A stretch of 15,648 bases of DNA. Source: an uncultured Oscillospiraceae bacterium. Its GTDB lineage: Bacteria > Bacillota_A > Clostridia > Oscillospirales > Oscillospiraceae. Below the pieces are notes generated by a model. That model had not been told where the DNA came from. It did not search any database and saw only the letters and a list, made by a program, of their open reading frames with translations. Below, piece by piece: positions 6,719-13,228 of this stretch. Location of the stretch: contig CAAEDK010000023.1 of the NCBI GenBank assembly GCA_900754605.1, positions 1 to 15,648 of the forward strand, read 5' to 3'. The translations under genes were made by a program, and so were the position numbers. Positions within the stretch are counted from its first letter, which is position 1; each line of letters begins with the position of its first letter.

Positions 6719-7755
6719 AGCGGAAACAAGGGCCCAATGTCAGCCTTTTACTGTGGCTGACCAAGGAATTTGTCATCTTGGCCATTCTATCCAATCTGAT
6801 CTGCACCGCTTTGTATATCGCAGGCTCATGGCTCATCACCGGAACGCCTTTCCCTGAATCTCAATCCCACGGTATGGGATCGCTTCTGTTTATCATCTGC
6901 TCCATGGTCACCCTGGGCTGCGGTCTAAACTATCGATTCAATCAGTTCCTCACCGGACTCGCCGGAGGGCTGCGCGGTGTGGCTGAGGGGAACTTCTCCC
7001 TGCGCCTGGACCCTCGCCGGGGCGGACCGCTGGCTGCTGCCTATGAGGATTTCAACAAGATGGCCGAGGAACTCCAGGGAGTTCAGACTCTGCGTGAAGA
7101 TTTCATCAACAGCTTTTCCCACGAATTTAAGACACCTATTACCGCTGTCTCCGGCTTTGCCGAACTGCTTCAGGAGCCCGGCCTCACGGAGGAGGAGCGC
7201 AGCCAGTACCTTCAAATCATCTCCGAGGAGGCTCACCGTCTTGCCAACCTGGCCAACAGCACCCTGCTGATGTCCCGTTTGGAGTCCCAGCACTCGATTC
7301 CAGAAAAGGAACCCTTTCCCCTGGACGAGCAAATCAAGCGGTGCACGATCCTGCTCTCCAGTACCTGGGAAAAAAAGCGCATCGCCTTCTCTGCCGATCT
7401 GGAGCCCGTTTCCTATGTGGGGAATGAGGAGCTGATGCGCCATGTCTGGATCAATCTTCTGAACAACGCCATCAAATTCACTCCTGAGGGGGGCGAAGTA
7501 TCTGTCACCCTCCAGTGCTCTCCGGAACAGATCCAGGTGCGGATCTCCGACACCGGGATCGGGATGTCTCCGGAGATGATCTCCCACATCTTTGATCAGT
7601 ACTACCAGGGAGAGCCCAATCACACCGAGAAAGGTTTGGGGCTTGGCCTGTCCATCGTCCATCGCATCATAGAACTGTGCGGCGGTCAAATCCTGGTGGA
7701 CAGCGTCCCAGACCAGGGCAGCGTATTTACGGTGCTTCTCCCCCGGAGCCGGTGA
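6715..7755 (+). CDS. Sensor histidine kinase with a very short extracytoplasmic loop
   Basis: Membrane kinase partner of the preceding regulator; 346 residues. Two TM segments at about 19-41 and 55-71 leave only about 13 residues outside the membrane. A HAMP-like linker follows (about 72-125), then the HisKA motif SFSHEFKTP with phospho-acceptor H136, and the ATPase domain: N box NLLNNAIKF (N251), G1 DTGIGM (279-284), F box near 293 and G2 GLGLGLS (307-313). All catalytic boxes are present, so it should be active. The tiny outer loop resembles intramembrane-sensing kinases that respond to envelope stress or work through a partner transporter. The gene overlaps the regulator by 4 nt and ends 7 nt from the convergent nrdG-like gene, with no terminator between them. 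Confidence 0.95.
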   Translation: MKRKQGPNVSLLLWLTKEFVILAILSNLICTALYIAGSWLITGTPFPESQSHGMGSLLFIICSMVTLGCGLNYRFNQFLTGLAGGLRGVAEGNFSLRLDPRRGGPLAAAYEDFNKMAEELQGVQTLREDFINSFSHEFKTPITAVSGFAELLQEPGLTEEERSQYLQIISEEAHRLANLANSTLLMSRLESQHSIPEKEPFPLDEQIKRCTILLSSTWEKKRIAFSADLEPVSYVGNEELMRHVWINLLNNAIKFTPEGGEVSVTLQCSPEQIQVRISDTGIGMSPEMISHIFDQYYQGEPNHTEKGLGLGLSIVHRIIELCGGQILVDSVPDQGSVFTVLLPRSR

Positions 7756-7762
7756 TTTCCTG

Positions 7763-8452
7763 TCACACCCCCCTCAGCTCCACCTGCTCTGCCCATGGCC
7801 GCACCAACCCAGCAAACACTTCCAGTTCCTCCTTATCCCACGGGTGGAGCCCCGCCCGGAGCACTGTATCCCGGTCTACAAAGCTTTGAAGGTAATACCT
7901 CCTGGCCCCGGACAGCCAGGGCCCAATGTCCCGGAAGCTGTTCCTATCGTGGAATTCTCGCACCACCGTGGTGCGGAATTCGTAGTCCACCGCCCCGGAG
8001 AGCAGGAAAGCAACGCTCTCCTGAAAGGGCGCCAGGTCCAGGCCGGGCCGCCCCACCGTCTCCCCATACCGCTCCGGGCTGTTTTTGATGTCCATGGCCA
8101 CATAGTCCACCAGGCCGGCCTCTGTCAAGCGGCGCAGCCGGTCCGGGTGGCTGCCGTTGGTGTCCAGTTTCACCAGAAAACCCAAATCCTTGATCTGGCC
8201 CAGCAGCCCCTCCAGCTCCGGCCGGAGCAGGGGCTCTCCTCCGGTGACGCACACCCCATCCAGCAGGCCCTGCCGTTTTTTCAAAAATGCGGTCAGTTCC
8301 CTGTCGTTTAAGGCGGCGGGAGCCTCCCCCTCCACCAGCTCTCCGTTGTGGCAGAAGGGACAGCGCAGATCGCACCCTCCTAAAAATACGGTACAGGCTA
8401 CCTTTCCTGGATAATCCAGCAACGTCATCTTCTGTAAGCCATGTATCTCCAT
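7763..8452 (-). CDS. nrdG: Radical-SAM activase, anaerobic ribonucleotide reductase activating protein (NrdG2 type)
   Basis: Predicted iron-sulfur enzyme that uses S-adenosylmethionine to put a glycyl radical on a partner enzyme, most likely the anaerobic ribonucleotide reductase; 229 residues. The N-terminus LLDYPGKVACTVFLGGC and the cluster motif C27-x3-C31-x2-C34 (CDLRCPFCHN) mark the family, followed by the SAM-binding VTGGEPLL and a partial TIM-barrel (KLDTNGS, YVAMDIKN). The start at 8452 is fixed by AAGGAGG (8461-8467), 8 nt upstream; the frame stays open far upstream but those codons run through the promoter region and the opposite gene. No reductase (nrdD) gene is visible nearby, so the partner is inferred and another glycyl-radical enzyme is possible. 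It is divergent from lspA. Confidence 0.85.
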   Translation of the reverse strand: MEIHGLQKMTLLDYPGKVACTVFLGGCDLRCPFCHNGELVEGEAPAALNDRELTAFLKKRQGLLDGVCVTGGEPLLRPELEGLLGQIKDLGFLVKLDTNGSHPDRLRRLTEAGLVDYVAMDIKNSPERYGETVGRPGLDLAPFQESVAFLLSGAVDYEFRTTVVREFHDRNSFRDIGPWLSGARRYYLQSFVDRDTVLRAGLHPWDKEELEVFAGLVRPWAEQVELRGV

Positions 8453-8484
8453 CCCAATCTCCTCCTTGTCCGTAGTCTCCCCCC

Positions 8485-8514
8485 ATTGTAGGCACCCCCC
8501 TGCCGGACTGTCAA
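8485..8514 (-). promoter_or_regulatory. Promoter of the nrdG-like gene
   Basis: On the minus strand, a perfect TTGACA (8514-8509), an 18-nt spacer and TACAAT (8490-8485), 32 nt before the ATG. The spacer is G-rich. Confidence 0.7.
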
Positions 8515-8536
8515 CTGAACCCCCGAAAATTCCCCG

Positions 8537-8565
8537 TTGTCGCTTAGAGCGGAACATGATAAAAT
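8537..8565 (+). promoter_or_regulatory. Promoter of lspA-rluD
   Basis: TTGTCG (8537-8542), 17-nt spacer, TAAAAT (8560-8565); predicted start near 8572, 37 nt before the lspA ATG. Its -35 lies only 22 bp from the -35 of the opposite nrdG promoter, so the two promoters may compete. Confidence 0.6.
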
Positions 8566-8608
8566 AAGATGATTCAAAGAAAGCGACTGTCGAAAAGGAG
8601 AGCCCTCC

Positions 8609-9088
8609 ATGCTGTATGCCGTACTTGTAGTGGCCCTGGTGGCCCTGGACCAGTTGGTCAAGTATCTTGTGGTCCAAAACATTTCCCTTGGAGAATATGT
8701 TCCCTTCCTGCCCCATATCCTGGATCTGACCTATGTGCAGAACACCGGGGCGGCCTTCTCCCTTTTCTCTGAACACACCTGGCTGCTCACCCTGATCTCC
8801 CTGGTGATGTCGGTCCTGCTGCTGATAGCACTGGTGCGAGGCTTTTTCCGCCACCCCTTCGGCCGGATCTCCTTGGCCCTGCTGCTGGCGGGCGCGGTGG
8901 GCAACCTCATCGACCGGGCGTTTCAGGGCTATGTCGTGGATATGTTTCATGTACTCTTTATGGAGTTTGCTGTGTTCAATGTGGCAGACATCTGTGTGGT
9001 AGTGGGGGGCATCGCCGCCGCAGCCTACTATGTGTGGGGCTATGAGCGCTTTGAGAAGGGCCTGCACCCTGAGGAGCACCGCTCATGA
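8609..9088 (+). CDS. lspA: Lipoprotein signal peptidase (signal peptidase II)
   Basis: Membrane aspartyl protease that removes the signal peptide of lipid-modified prolipoproteins; 159 residues, a usual length. Four TM segments are visible (about 2-20, 57-77, 85-102, 128-144). Family motifs: DQLVKY (14-19), QNTGAAFS (44-51), GNLIDR (98-103) and FNVADICV (123-130). The catalytic aspartates should be D111 (VVDMF) and D127 (NVAD). AAAGGAG (8594-8600) is 8 nt from the ATG. The stop overlaps the rluD start (ATGA), a very common bacterial gene pair. The lipobox adaptor of the efflux operon in this window would be one of its substrates. Confidence 0.97.
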   Translation: MLYAVLVVALVALDQLVKYLVVQNISLGEYVPFLPHILDLTYVQNTGAAFSLFSEHTWLLTLISLVMSVLLLIALVRGFFRHPFGRISLALLLAGAVGNLIDRAFQGYVVDMFHVLFMEFAVFNVADICVVVGGIAAAAYYVWGYERFEKGLHPEEHRS

Positions 9089-10002
9089 CCGCCCTAACCC
9101 TGACCATCCAGCAGTCTGGCGAGCGGCTGGATGCCTTTTTGGCCCGCAGCGTAGATGGGCTGACCCGCTCTGCCGCCCAGCGCCTTCTGGAGGAGGGAGC
9201 TGTGACCTGCGGTGGGAAACCTTTGAAAAAAAATGCCCGCCCCGCTGCCGGCGATGTGGTGGAGGTCCTTCTCCCCGACCCAGAGCCGGTGGACGTCCTT
9301 CCTCAGGATATCCCTCTGGACATAGTATATGAGGATGGGGATGTCATCGTGGTGAATAAGCCGGTTGGCATGGTGGTACACCCCGCTCCGGGGCATCCGG
9401 ATGGAACGCTGGTAAATGCTCTGCTCTTTCACTGCGGCGATACCCTCTCCGGTATCAACGGCGTCCTGCGCCCCGGCATTGTCCACCGCATCGACCGGGA
9501 CACCTCCGGCCTGATCATCGCCGCCAAAAATGACCGGGCGCATCTGGCCCTGGCCGCTCAGCTTCAGGACCACTCCCTGGCTCGTGTGTATGAGGCGGTA
9601 GCGGTGGGAAGTTTCCGGGAGGACAGCGGCACCGTAGACGCCCCTATTGGCCGTCACCCGGTGGATCGGAAACGGATGGCGGTGGAGCCACGAACCGGCC
9701 GTCCCGCCGTAACGCACTGGTCCGTACTGGCAAGATACCGCGGCTTTACCCATGTGGAGTGCCGCCTGGAAACAGGACGTACCCACCAGATCCGGGTTCA
9801 TCTGGCCTCTGTGGGGCACCCGCTCCTTGGAGACACCGTTTATGGCAGCCGAAAGCCATGGCCCGGCCTGGCCGGTCAGTGCCTCCACGCCCGCCGTTTG
9901 AAATTCATCCACCCTTCCACTGGCTGCCCGGTGGAGCTGGAGTGTCCCCTGCCCGATTGGTTTCAGGCGGTCTTGCATAAATTGGAACGCCAGTCTTTTT
10001 GA
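9085..10002 (+). CDS. rluD: RluA/RluD-family 23S rRNA pseudouridine synthase
   Basis: Isomerises uridines in large-subunit rRNA to pseudouridine; 305 residues, normal for the RluD group. An S4 RNA-binding domain covers about 13-60 (ERLDAFLAR, SAAQRLLEEGAV). The catalytic domain contains VVNKPVGMVVHP (89-100), the active-site motif HRIDRDTSG (134-142) with D137 as the expected nucleophile, and the downstream RTHQIRVHLASVGHPLLGD block. Exact target positions cannot be told from sequence: the RluD-type S4 domain and motif fit helix-69 modification, but clostridia carry several paralogues. Overlaps lspA by 4 nt and ends before a strong terminator. Confidence 0.92.
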   Translation: MTALTLTIQQSGERLDAFLARSVDGLTRSAAQRLLEEGAVTCGGKPLKKNARPAAGDVVEVLLPDPEPVDVLPQDIPLDIVYEDGDVIVVNKPVGMVVHPAPGHPDGTLVNALLFHCGDTLSGINGVLRPGIVHRIDRDTSGLIIAAKNDRAHLALAAQLQDHSLARVYEAVAVGSFREDSGTVDAPIGRHPVDRKRMAVEPRTGRPAVTHWSVLARYRGFTHVECRLETGRTHQIRVHLASVGHPLLGDTVYGSRKPWPGLAGQCLHARRLKFIHPSTGCPVELECPLPDWFQAVLHKLERQSF

Positions 10003-10057
10003 CGGCTGGATCTCAGTAAAAACCGTCATCTTTCAGCCCTTACCAGGCTATATCAAT

Positions 10058-10097
10058 GGTCCGCTGTCTGTTTTACGCAGACAGCGGACCGTTTTTT
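10058..10097 (+). terminator. Intrinsic terminator of lspA-rluD
   Basis: A perfect 13-bp stem (GGTCCGCTGTCTG / CAGACAGCGGACC) with loop TTTTACG, followed by G and six Ts. One of the strongest signals in the window. Confidence 0.95.
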
Positions 10098-10113
10098 CCC
10101 GCTTGGCACACAC

Positions 10114-10143
10114 TGCATATCCGGCCATTTCCTGCGGATACTA
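10114..10143 (+). promoter_or_regulatory. Sigma-G-type (forespore) promoter of spoVT
   Basis: TGCATA (10114-10119), 17-nt spacer, GATACTA (10137-10143). The known sigma-G consensus is TGMATA and CATAMTA with 17-18 nt between; the only mismatch is the first base of the -10. Bacillus spoVT is a known sigma-G gene, so gene and promoter agree. No sigma-A-type promoter is visible between the terminator and the ATG. Confidence 0.7.
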
Positions 10144-10184
10144 TATTTTGTTTCCAAAAAACTACCGTAGGAGGAACTATATAG

Positions 10185-10727
10185 ATGAAAGCAACGGGTA
10201 TTGTAAGACGGATCGATGACTTAGGCCGGGTTGTCATTCCAAAAGAGATCCGTCGGACTATGAGGATCCGAGAGGGGGACCCTCTGGAGATTTACACGGA
10301 TCGAGATGGAAGCGTAATTTTCAAAAAATACTCTCTGCTGGGTGGTGTAACTGAGTTCGCCTCCCAGATGTGCGATACTCTGAACCGGACTACTGGACGG
10401 ACTGTGGTGATCACCGATCGGGACAGCACGGTGGCCGTGGCGGGGGCGCCCCGGCGTGAGCTTGCAGATCAAGCGATCTCTCCGGAATTGGAACGGCTGA
10501 TGGAGGGGCGGCAGATCTATCAGCACAAAGCCGGGGAGGCCCACATTCCTCTGTGCGCCGCTCCAGGCCGATTCTCTCTGGACACCGCAGCCCCCATTCT
10601 ATCAGAGGGAGACGTACTGGGCTGCGTCATCTTCGCCGCTCCGGATGGTGCACCTGAGGGCGGCGAGGTAGAATATAAGCTGGCCCAGTCTGCCGCCGCC
10701 TTTCTTGGGCGCCACATGGAGAACTAA
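10185..10727 (+). CDS. spoVT: Stage V sporulation protein T, AbrB-family transcription factor
   Basis: Forespore regulator that tunes late sporulation genes; 180 residues, close to the 178 of Bacillus subtilis. The first 50 residues form the swapped-hairpin AbrB DNA-binding domain (MKATGIVRRIDDLGRVVIPK), nearly identical to the Bacillus protein. The rest (about 55-178) is a diverged GAF-like domain ending in FLGRHMEN. The ribosome site AGGAGG (10169-10174) is 10 nt upstream. The gene stands alone between two terminators behind a sigma-G-like promoter. It is the best single sign in this window that the host makes endospores. Confidence 0.97.
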   Translation: MKATGIVRRIDDLGRVVIPKEIRRTMRIREGDPLEIYTDRDGSVIFKKYSLLGGVTEFASQMCDTLNRTTGRTVVITDRDSTVAVAGAPRRELADQAISPELERLMEGRQIYQHKAGEAHIPLCAAPGRFSLDTAAPILSEGDVLGCVIFAAPDGAPEGGEVEYKLAQSAAAFLGRHMEN

Positions 10728-10748
10728 CCCCCATTTCGCTATGATTCC

Positions 10749-10787
10749 GGGCGGATGTCCTGCCTGTATGGACGTCCGCCCCTTTTT
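10749..10787 (+). terminator. Intrinsic terminator of spoVT
   Basis: An 11-bp stem, GGGCGGATGTC / GACGTCCGCCC with one U-G wobble, an 11-nt loop, then C and five Ts. Confidence 0.9.
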
Positions 10788-10789
10788 CA

Positions 10790-10798
10790 TGGTATGAT
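10790..10798 (+). promoter_or_regulatory. Extended -10 promoter of the CYTH gene
   Basis: TGG followed by TATGAT fits the extended -10 pattern TGnTATnAT. No -35 is recognisable because that position falls in the spoVT terminator stem. A small hairpin (CGGCCA / TGGCTG, 10807-10822) lies in the predicted leader. Confidence 0.4.
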
Positions 10799-10845
10799 AA
10801 CAACATCGGCCAACGCTGGCTGCAAACCAGAAAGGAGCATAAACC

Positions 10846-11355
10846 ATGGAGATCGAACGCAAGTGGTTGACCCAAGGGTGGCCAGATGGCCTGGAGGCAG
10901 AAGCAATGATTTGGATGGAGCAGGGATATATCTCTACCCATCCCACTGTACGCATCCGCCTGGAGGACAGTGGGAGCCAAAGCCGCTGCATCCTTTGCTT
11001 CAAGGGAAAGTCTGGATCAGACGGGCTGGCACGGGAGGAAATCGAACTTGAGATCACACCTGATGTGTTTCATCGTCTGAAACAACTCATCGGCCAACCA
11101 CTGATTCAAAAGGAACAACGTCGCTATCTCTTGGAAAACGGTCTGGTACTGGAGGTCAACCAAGTGGATCCTGACGATCCGGAGACATTTTTCTATGCCG
11201 AGGTAGAGTTTCCAGACCTGGAAGCTGCCCGGAACTGGCAGCCCGGCTCCCTGCAAGCATATCTGAAACAAGAAGTCACCGGAACCCCCAGCGAAAGTAT
11301 GGCTGCCTATTGGAATCGGACCCGAGGGGAGCGTGCGGAGAAAAATACGCCTTAA
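10846..11355 (+). CDS. CYTH-domain (triphosphate tunnel metalloenzyme) protein
   Basis: Small cytosolic protein of 169 residues, almost all CYTH domain. The N-terminal signature ExExK is present as MEIERK (E2, E4, K6). Other tunnel residues expected to hold metal and triphosphate are visible: R36/R38 (VRIRL), K53/K55 (FKGK), E65/E67/E69 (EEIELEI), R92/R93, E103 and E119/E121 (AEVEF). The set looks complete, so an active phosphohydrolase on inorganic triphosphate or a nucleoside/thiamine triphosphate is likely; which one cannot be told. AAAGGAG (10831-10837) lies 8 nt before the ATG. Monocistronic as judged from the flanking terminator and the next promoter; no terminator is visible behind it. 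Confidence 0.88.
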   Translation: MEIERKWLTQGWPDGLEAEAMIWMEQGYISTHPTVRIRLEDSGSQSRCILCFKGKSGSDGLAREEIELEITPDVFHRLKQLIGQPLIQKEQRRYLLENGLVLEVNQVDPDDPETFFYAEVEFPDLEAARNWQPGSLQAYLKQEVTGTPSESMAAYWNRTRGERAEKNTP

Positions 11356-11386
11356 AATGCACAAATATCACAAAAATTAAAAAGTG

Positions 11387-11416
11387 TTGGAATTAATTCC
11401 TGGAATATGGTATAAT
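11387..11416 (+). promoter_or_regulatory. Promoter of the araC-family gene
   Basis: TTGGAA (11387-11392), 18-nt spacer, perfect TATAAT (11411-11416) preceded by TGG (extended -10). A palindrome covers the -35 and the first part of the spacer. Confidence 0.75.
11389..11400. promoter_or_regulatory. Palindromic candidate operator GGAATTAATTCC
   Basis: A perfect 12-bp palindrome that overlaps the -35 and spacer of the araC-family promoter. A protein bound here would block RNA polymerase, so it may be a repressor or autorepression site. The binding protein is unknown. Confidence 0.4.
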
Positions 11417-11490
11417 AGAAAAACCCTGAGGAGCATCGTGCGTCATAAGATCAGCCTGAAATAATCTGTTTGGACAGAGGAGGCACCCGG

Positions 11491-12357
11491 ATGAATGGAT
11501 CCTGGTTAGCACAGCACACCCAAGGAGAGGAAGAACTGACATTTCTATTTTGCGGGCAGCAGAGCAGCAGCCCGGGAGAATCAGCCGGTCCAGCAGTACG
11601 GGAACACTATGTGCTGCACTTCTGTCTGGCAGGCCGGGGAGACTATCAGTTCCAGGACACACACTGCGCCATTGACCCGGGAGAAGGATTTTTGGTTCTT
11701 CCTGGCGAGGTAGTCTCGATCCGAGCCGACCAACAGGAACCCTGGCGGCAGATATGGGTGGGTTTCACTGGCACACGTGCGGCAGAATACCTGGCCCGCT
11801 GCGGATTGGGAGAGAAAAATCGGGTCTTTTGCTGCGACACCCCTGAACTGTTGGAGCGCTGTGTCCAAGAGATGGTCTGCTATGAAACTGTGGGCTGGGG
11901 CCACGAGTTTCTTCTGTTGGGCGAGTTATATCGCTTTTTAGGCTGGATTTCCCGCTCCTATAAGGGGCAGAATCGCCGGAAACGAGAAACTGGAACCGAC
12001 TATGTGGAGCGGGCCACAGAGTACATCCGCAGCCACTTTCAAGAAGATTTGACTGTTGCAAAGCTGGCCCATTATGTTGGACTGAACCGCAGTTATCTCA
12101 CCACAGTGTTTCAAAATACCCTCCACGTCTCTCCCCAACAGTTCCTGATGCGCTTCCGTATGGAACGAGCCTCTCAATTACTGCTGGAGGGCACACTGTC
12201 GATAGGAGAAATAGCCCGCTCCTGCGGCTACCCCGATCCTCTCACTTTTTCCAAGGCGTTCAAACGCACTCTCGGGATGACCCCCTCTCAGTATCAGAGC
12301 CGCCAAACACTTTCCAATCTTGTACAGCCGCCATCCAAAGATTCAGAGCCTGGGTGA
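11491..12357 (+). CDS. AraC-family transcriptional regulator
   Basis: Ligand-responsive regulator of 288 residues. The N-terminal cupin-like sensor domain (about 35-115; HYVLHFCLAGRGDYQ, DPGEGFLVLPGEV, WRQIWVGFTG) is of the kind that binds sugars or similar small molecules. The C-terminal double helix-turn-helix covers about 170-270: first HTH LTVAKLAHYVGLNRSYLTTV, second around IGEIARSCGYPDPLTFSKAF, ending with the family hallmark LGMTPSQYQ. The start at 11491 is taken from GAGGAGG (11477-11483), 7 nt upstream; an in-frame ATG at 11470 would lie upstream of that site. No sugar transport or catabolic genes are adjacent, so its ligand and targets are open. Followed by a terminator. Confidence 0.92.
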   Translation: MNGSWLAQHTQGEEELTFLFCGQQSSSPGESAGPAVREHYVLHFCLAGRGDYQFQDTHCAIDPGEGFLVLPGEVVSIRADQQEPWRQIWVGFTGTRAAEYLARCGLGEKNRVFCCDTPELLERCVQEMVCYETVGWGHEFLLLGELYRFLGWISRSYKGQNRRKRETGTDYVERATEYIRSHFQEDLTVAKLAHYVGLNRSYLTTVFQNTLHVSPQQFLMRFRMERASQLLLEGTLSIGEIARSCGYPDPLTFSKAFKRTLGMTPSQYQSRQTLSNLVQPPSKDSEPG

Positions 12358-12391
12358 CCTGGTCATGGAAAGTCAATCAAGATATGATATC

Positions 12392-12421
12392 AGAGACCGC
12401 CTGTGGGCGGTCTCTCTTTTT
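12392..12421 (+). terminator. Intrinsic terminator of the araC-family gene
   Basis: A perfect 10-bp stem AGAGACCGCC / GGCGGTCTCT with a TGTG tetraloop, then C and five Ts. Confidence 0.93.
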
Positions 12422-12452
12422 CAACTAAATTTCACATTCAAACAGGTTTCCA

Positions 12453-12481
12453 TTGTCATTTTCCGGAAAATACGATATAAT
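12453..12481 (+). promoter_or_regulatory. Promoter of the kinase-like / hydrolase / VanY operon
   Basis: TTGTCA (12453-12458), 17-nt spacer, perfect TATAAT (12476-12481): 11 of 12 consensus bases. The leader to the first ATG is about 78 nt. This looks like a strong vegetative promoter, with a palindrome filling most of the spacer. Confidence 0.8.
12458..12471. promoter_or_regulatory. Palindromic candidate operator ATTTTCCGGAAAAT
   Basis: A perfect 14-bp palindrome lying between the -35 and -10 of the operon promoter. The position is typical for repressor sites. The regulator is not known; the adjacent AraC-family protein is not an obvious fit because that family usually binds direct repeats. 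Confidence 0.45.
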
Positions 12482-12565
12482 AATATACAAGGAACTGTTG
12501 CTCCTGCTCATATACAGCTACAGCTGCGGCGGTTTGGCCGATTGCAGACAGGAGGTGTGCCAAAT

Positions 12566-13198
12566 ATGAGTCACTATGTCATTTCTATCAGCCGTGAATT
12601 TGGCAGCGGCGGTCGTCTCATCGGCAAGCGGCTGGCCGCTCGGCTTGGAATTCCATGCTATGACCGTGCTCTGATCCAAAAGACCGCGGAAAAGAGCGGC
12701 CTTTCCCCGGAGTTTATCGCCCGGGCAGAGGAGCGGGCCAGAAGCCGCTTCCACCTGTCCTTCTCCCCCATCGGGATCGGCGTCCCCTCCTATACCCAAC
12801 AGGGTGTCCCCATCAGTCTCCAGGCCTTCTTTGCCCAGGCAGAGATCATCCGGGAGTTAGCGGACGAAGGCCCCTGTGTCATCGTAGGTCGGTGCAGCGA
12901 CTACGTCCTTGGAGACCGTCCTGGGTGCTTGAAGGTGTTTATCCATGGAACTCTGGAAGACCGCGTGTCCCGCTGTGTGGAGGAATACCATATCTCCACA
13001 CAGAATATGATAGACCGGATCCGGGAAATCGATCGAGGCCGGGCCAACTACTACAACTACTACACAGGGCATAACTGGGGAGAGATGCGCCGGTATGACT
13101 TGACTCTGGATTCCAGTGTCACCGGCATCGAAGGCGCAGTGGAACTGATTGCATCTCTGGTCCGTATCCGGGGAATGCAGGATGGAGCAACGGACTAA
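12566..13198 (+). CDS. Cytidylate-kinase-like family protein
   Basis: P-loop nucleotide-kinase-like protein of 210 residues, matching the cytidylate-kinase-like family often seen in clostridia (Cytidylate_kin2) rather than canonical Cmk. It opens with ISISREFGSGGRLIGKRLA (residues 6-24), where GSGGR is the phosphate-binding loop, followed by LGIPCYDRALI. A central block reads CVIVGRCSDYVL, and near the C-terminus come the DR(x)IREIDRGRANYY lid-like arginines and DLTLDSS. The substrate is not proven for this family. The start at 12566 comes from AGGAGG (12550-12555), 10 nt upstream; the frame is open further up, but only through the promoter and terminator. First gene of an apparent three-gene operon, 30 nt before the next CDS. 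Confidence 0.85.
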   Translation: MSHYVISISREFGSGGRLIGKRLAARLGIPCYDRALIQKTAEKSGLSPEFIARAEERARSRFHLSFSPIGIGVPSYTQQGVPISLQAFFAQAEIIRELADEGPCVIVGRCSDYVLGDRPGCLKVFIHGTLEDRVSRCVEEYHISTQNMIDRIREIDRGRANYYNYYTGHNWGEMRRYDLTLDSSVTGIEGAVELIASLVRIRGMQDGATD

Positions 13199-13228
13199 TC
13201 TCCCTCTGCTCTGGTGGAAGGAGGCACG

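Noticed and set aside
8453..9079. Upstream extension of the nrdG-like frame (438 codons in total)
   Set aside because: It would run through both divergent promoters and the start of lspA; a strong ribosome site sets the start at 8452.
9094..10029. Minus-strand open frame opposite rluD (311 codons)
   Set aside because: Mirror of a clear RluD coding region in GC-rich DNA; it also runs into the terminator side of rluD without its own signals.
10804..11098. Repeat CATCGGCCAAC at 10804 and near 11088
   Set aside because: Eleven bases only, one copy in the leader and one inside the CYTH coding region; chance is the simplest explanation.
12320..12565. Upstream extension of the cytidylate-kinase-like frame
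   Set aside because: It would span the araC terminator and the operon promoter; AGGAGG 10 nt before 12566 decides the start.
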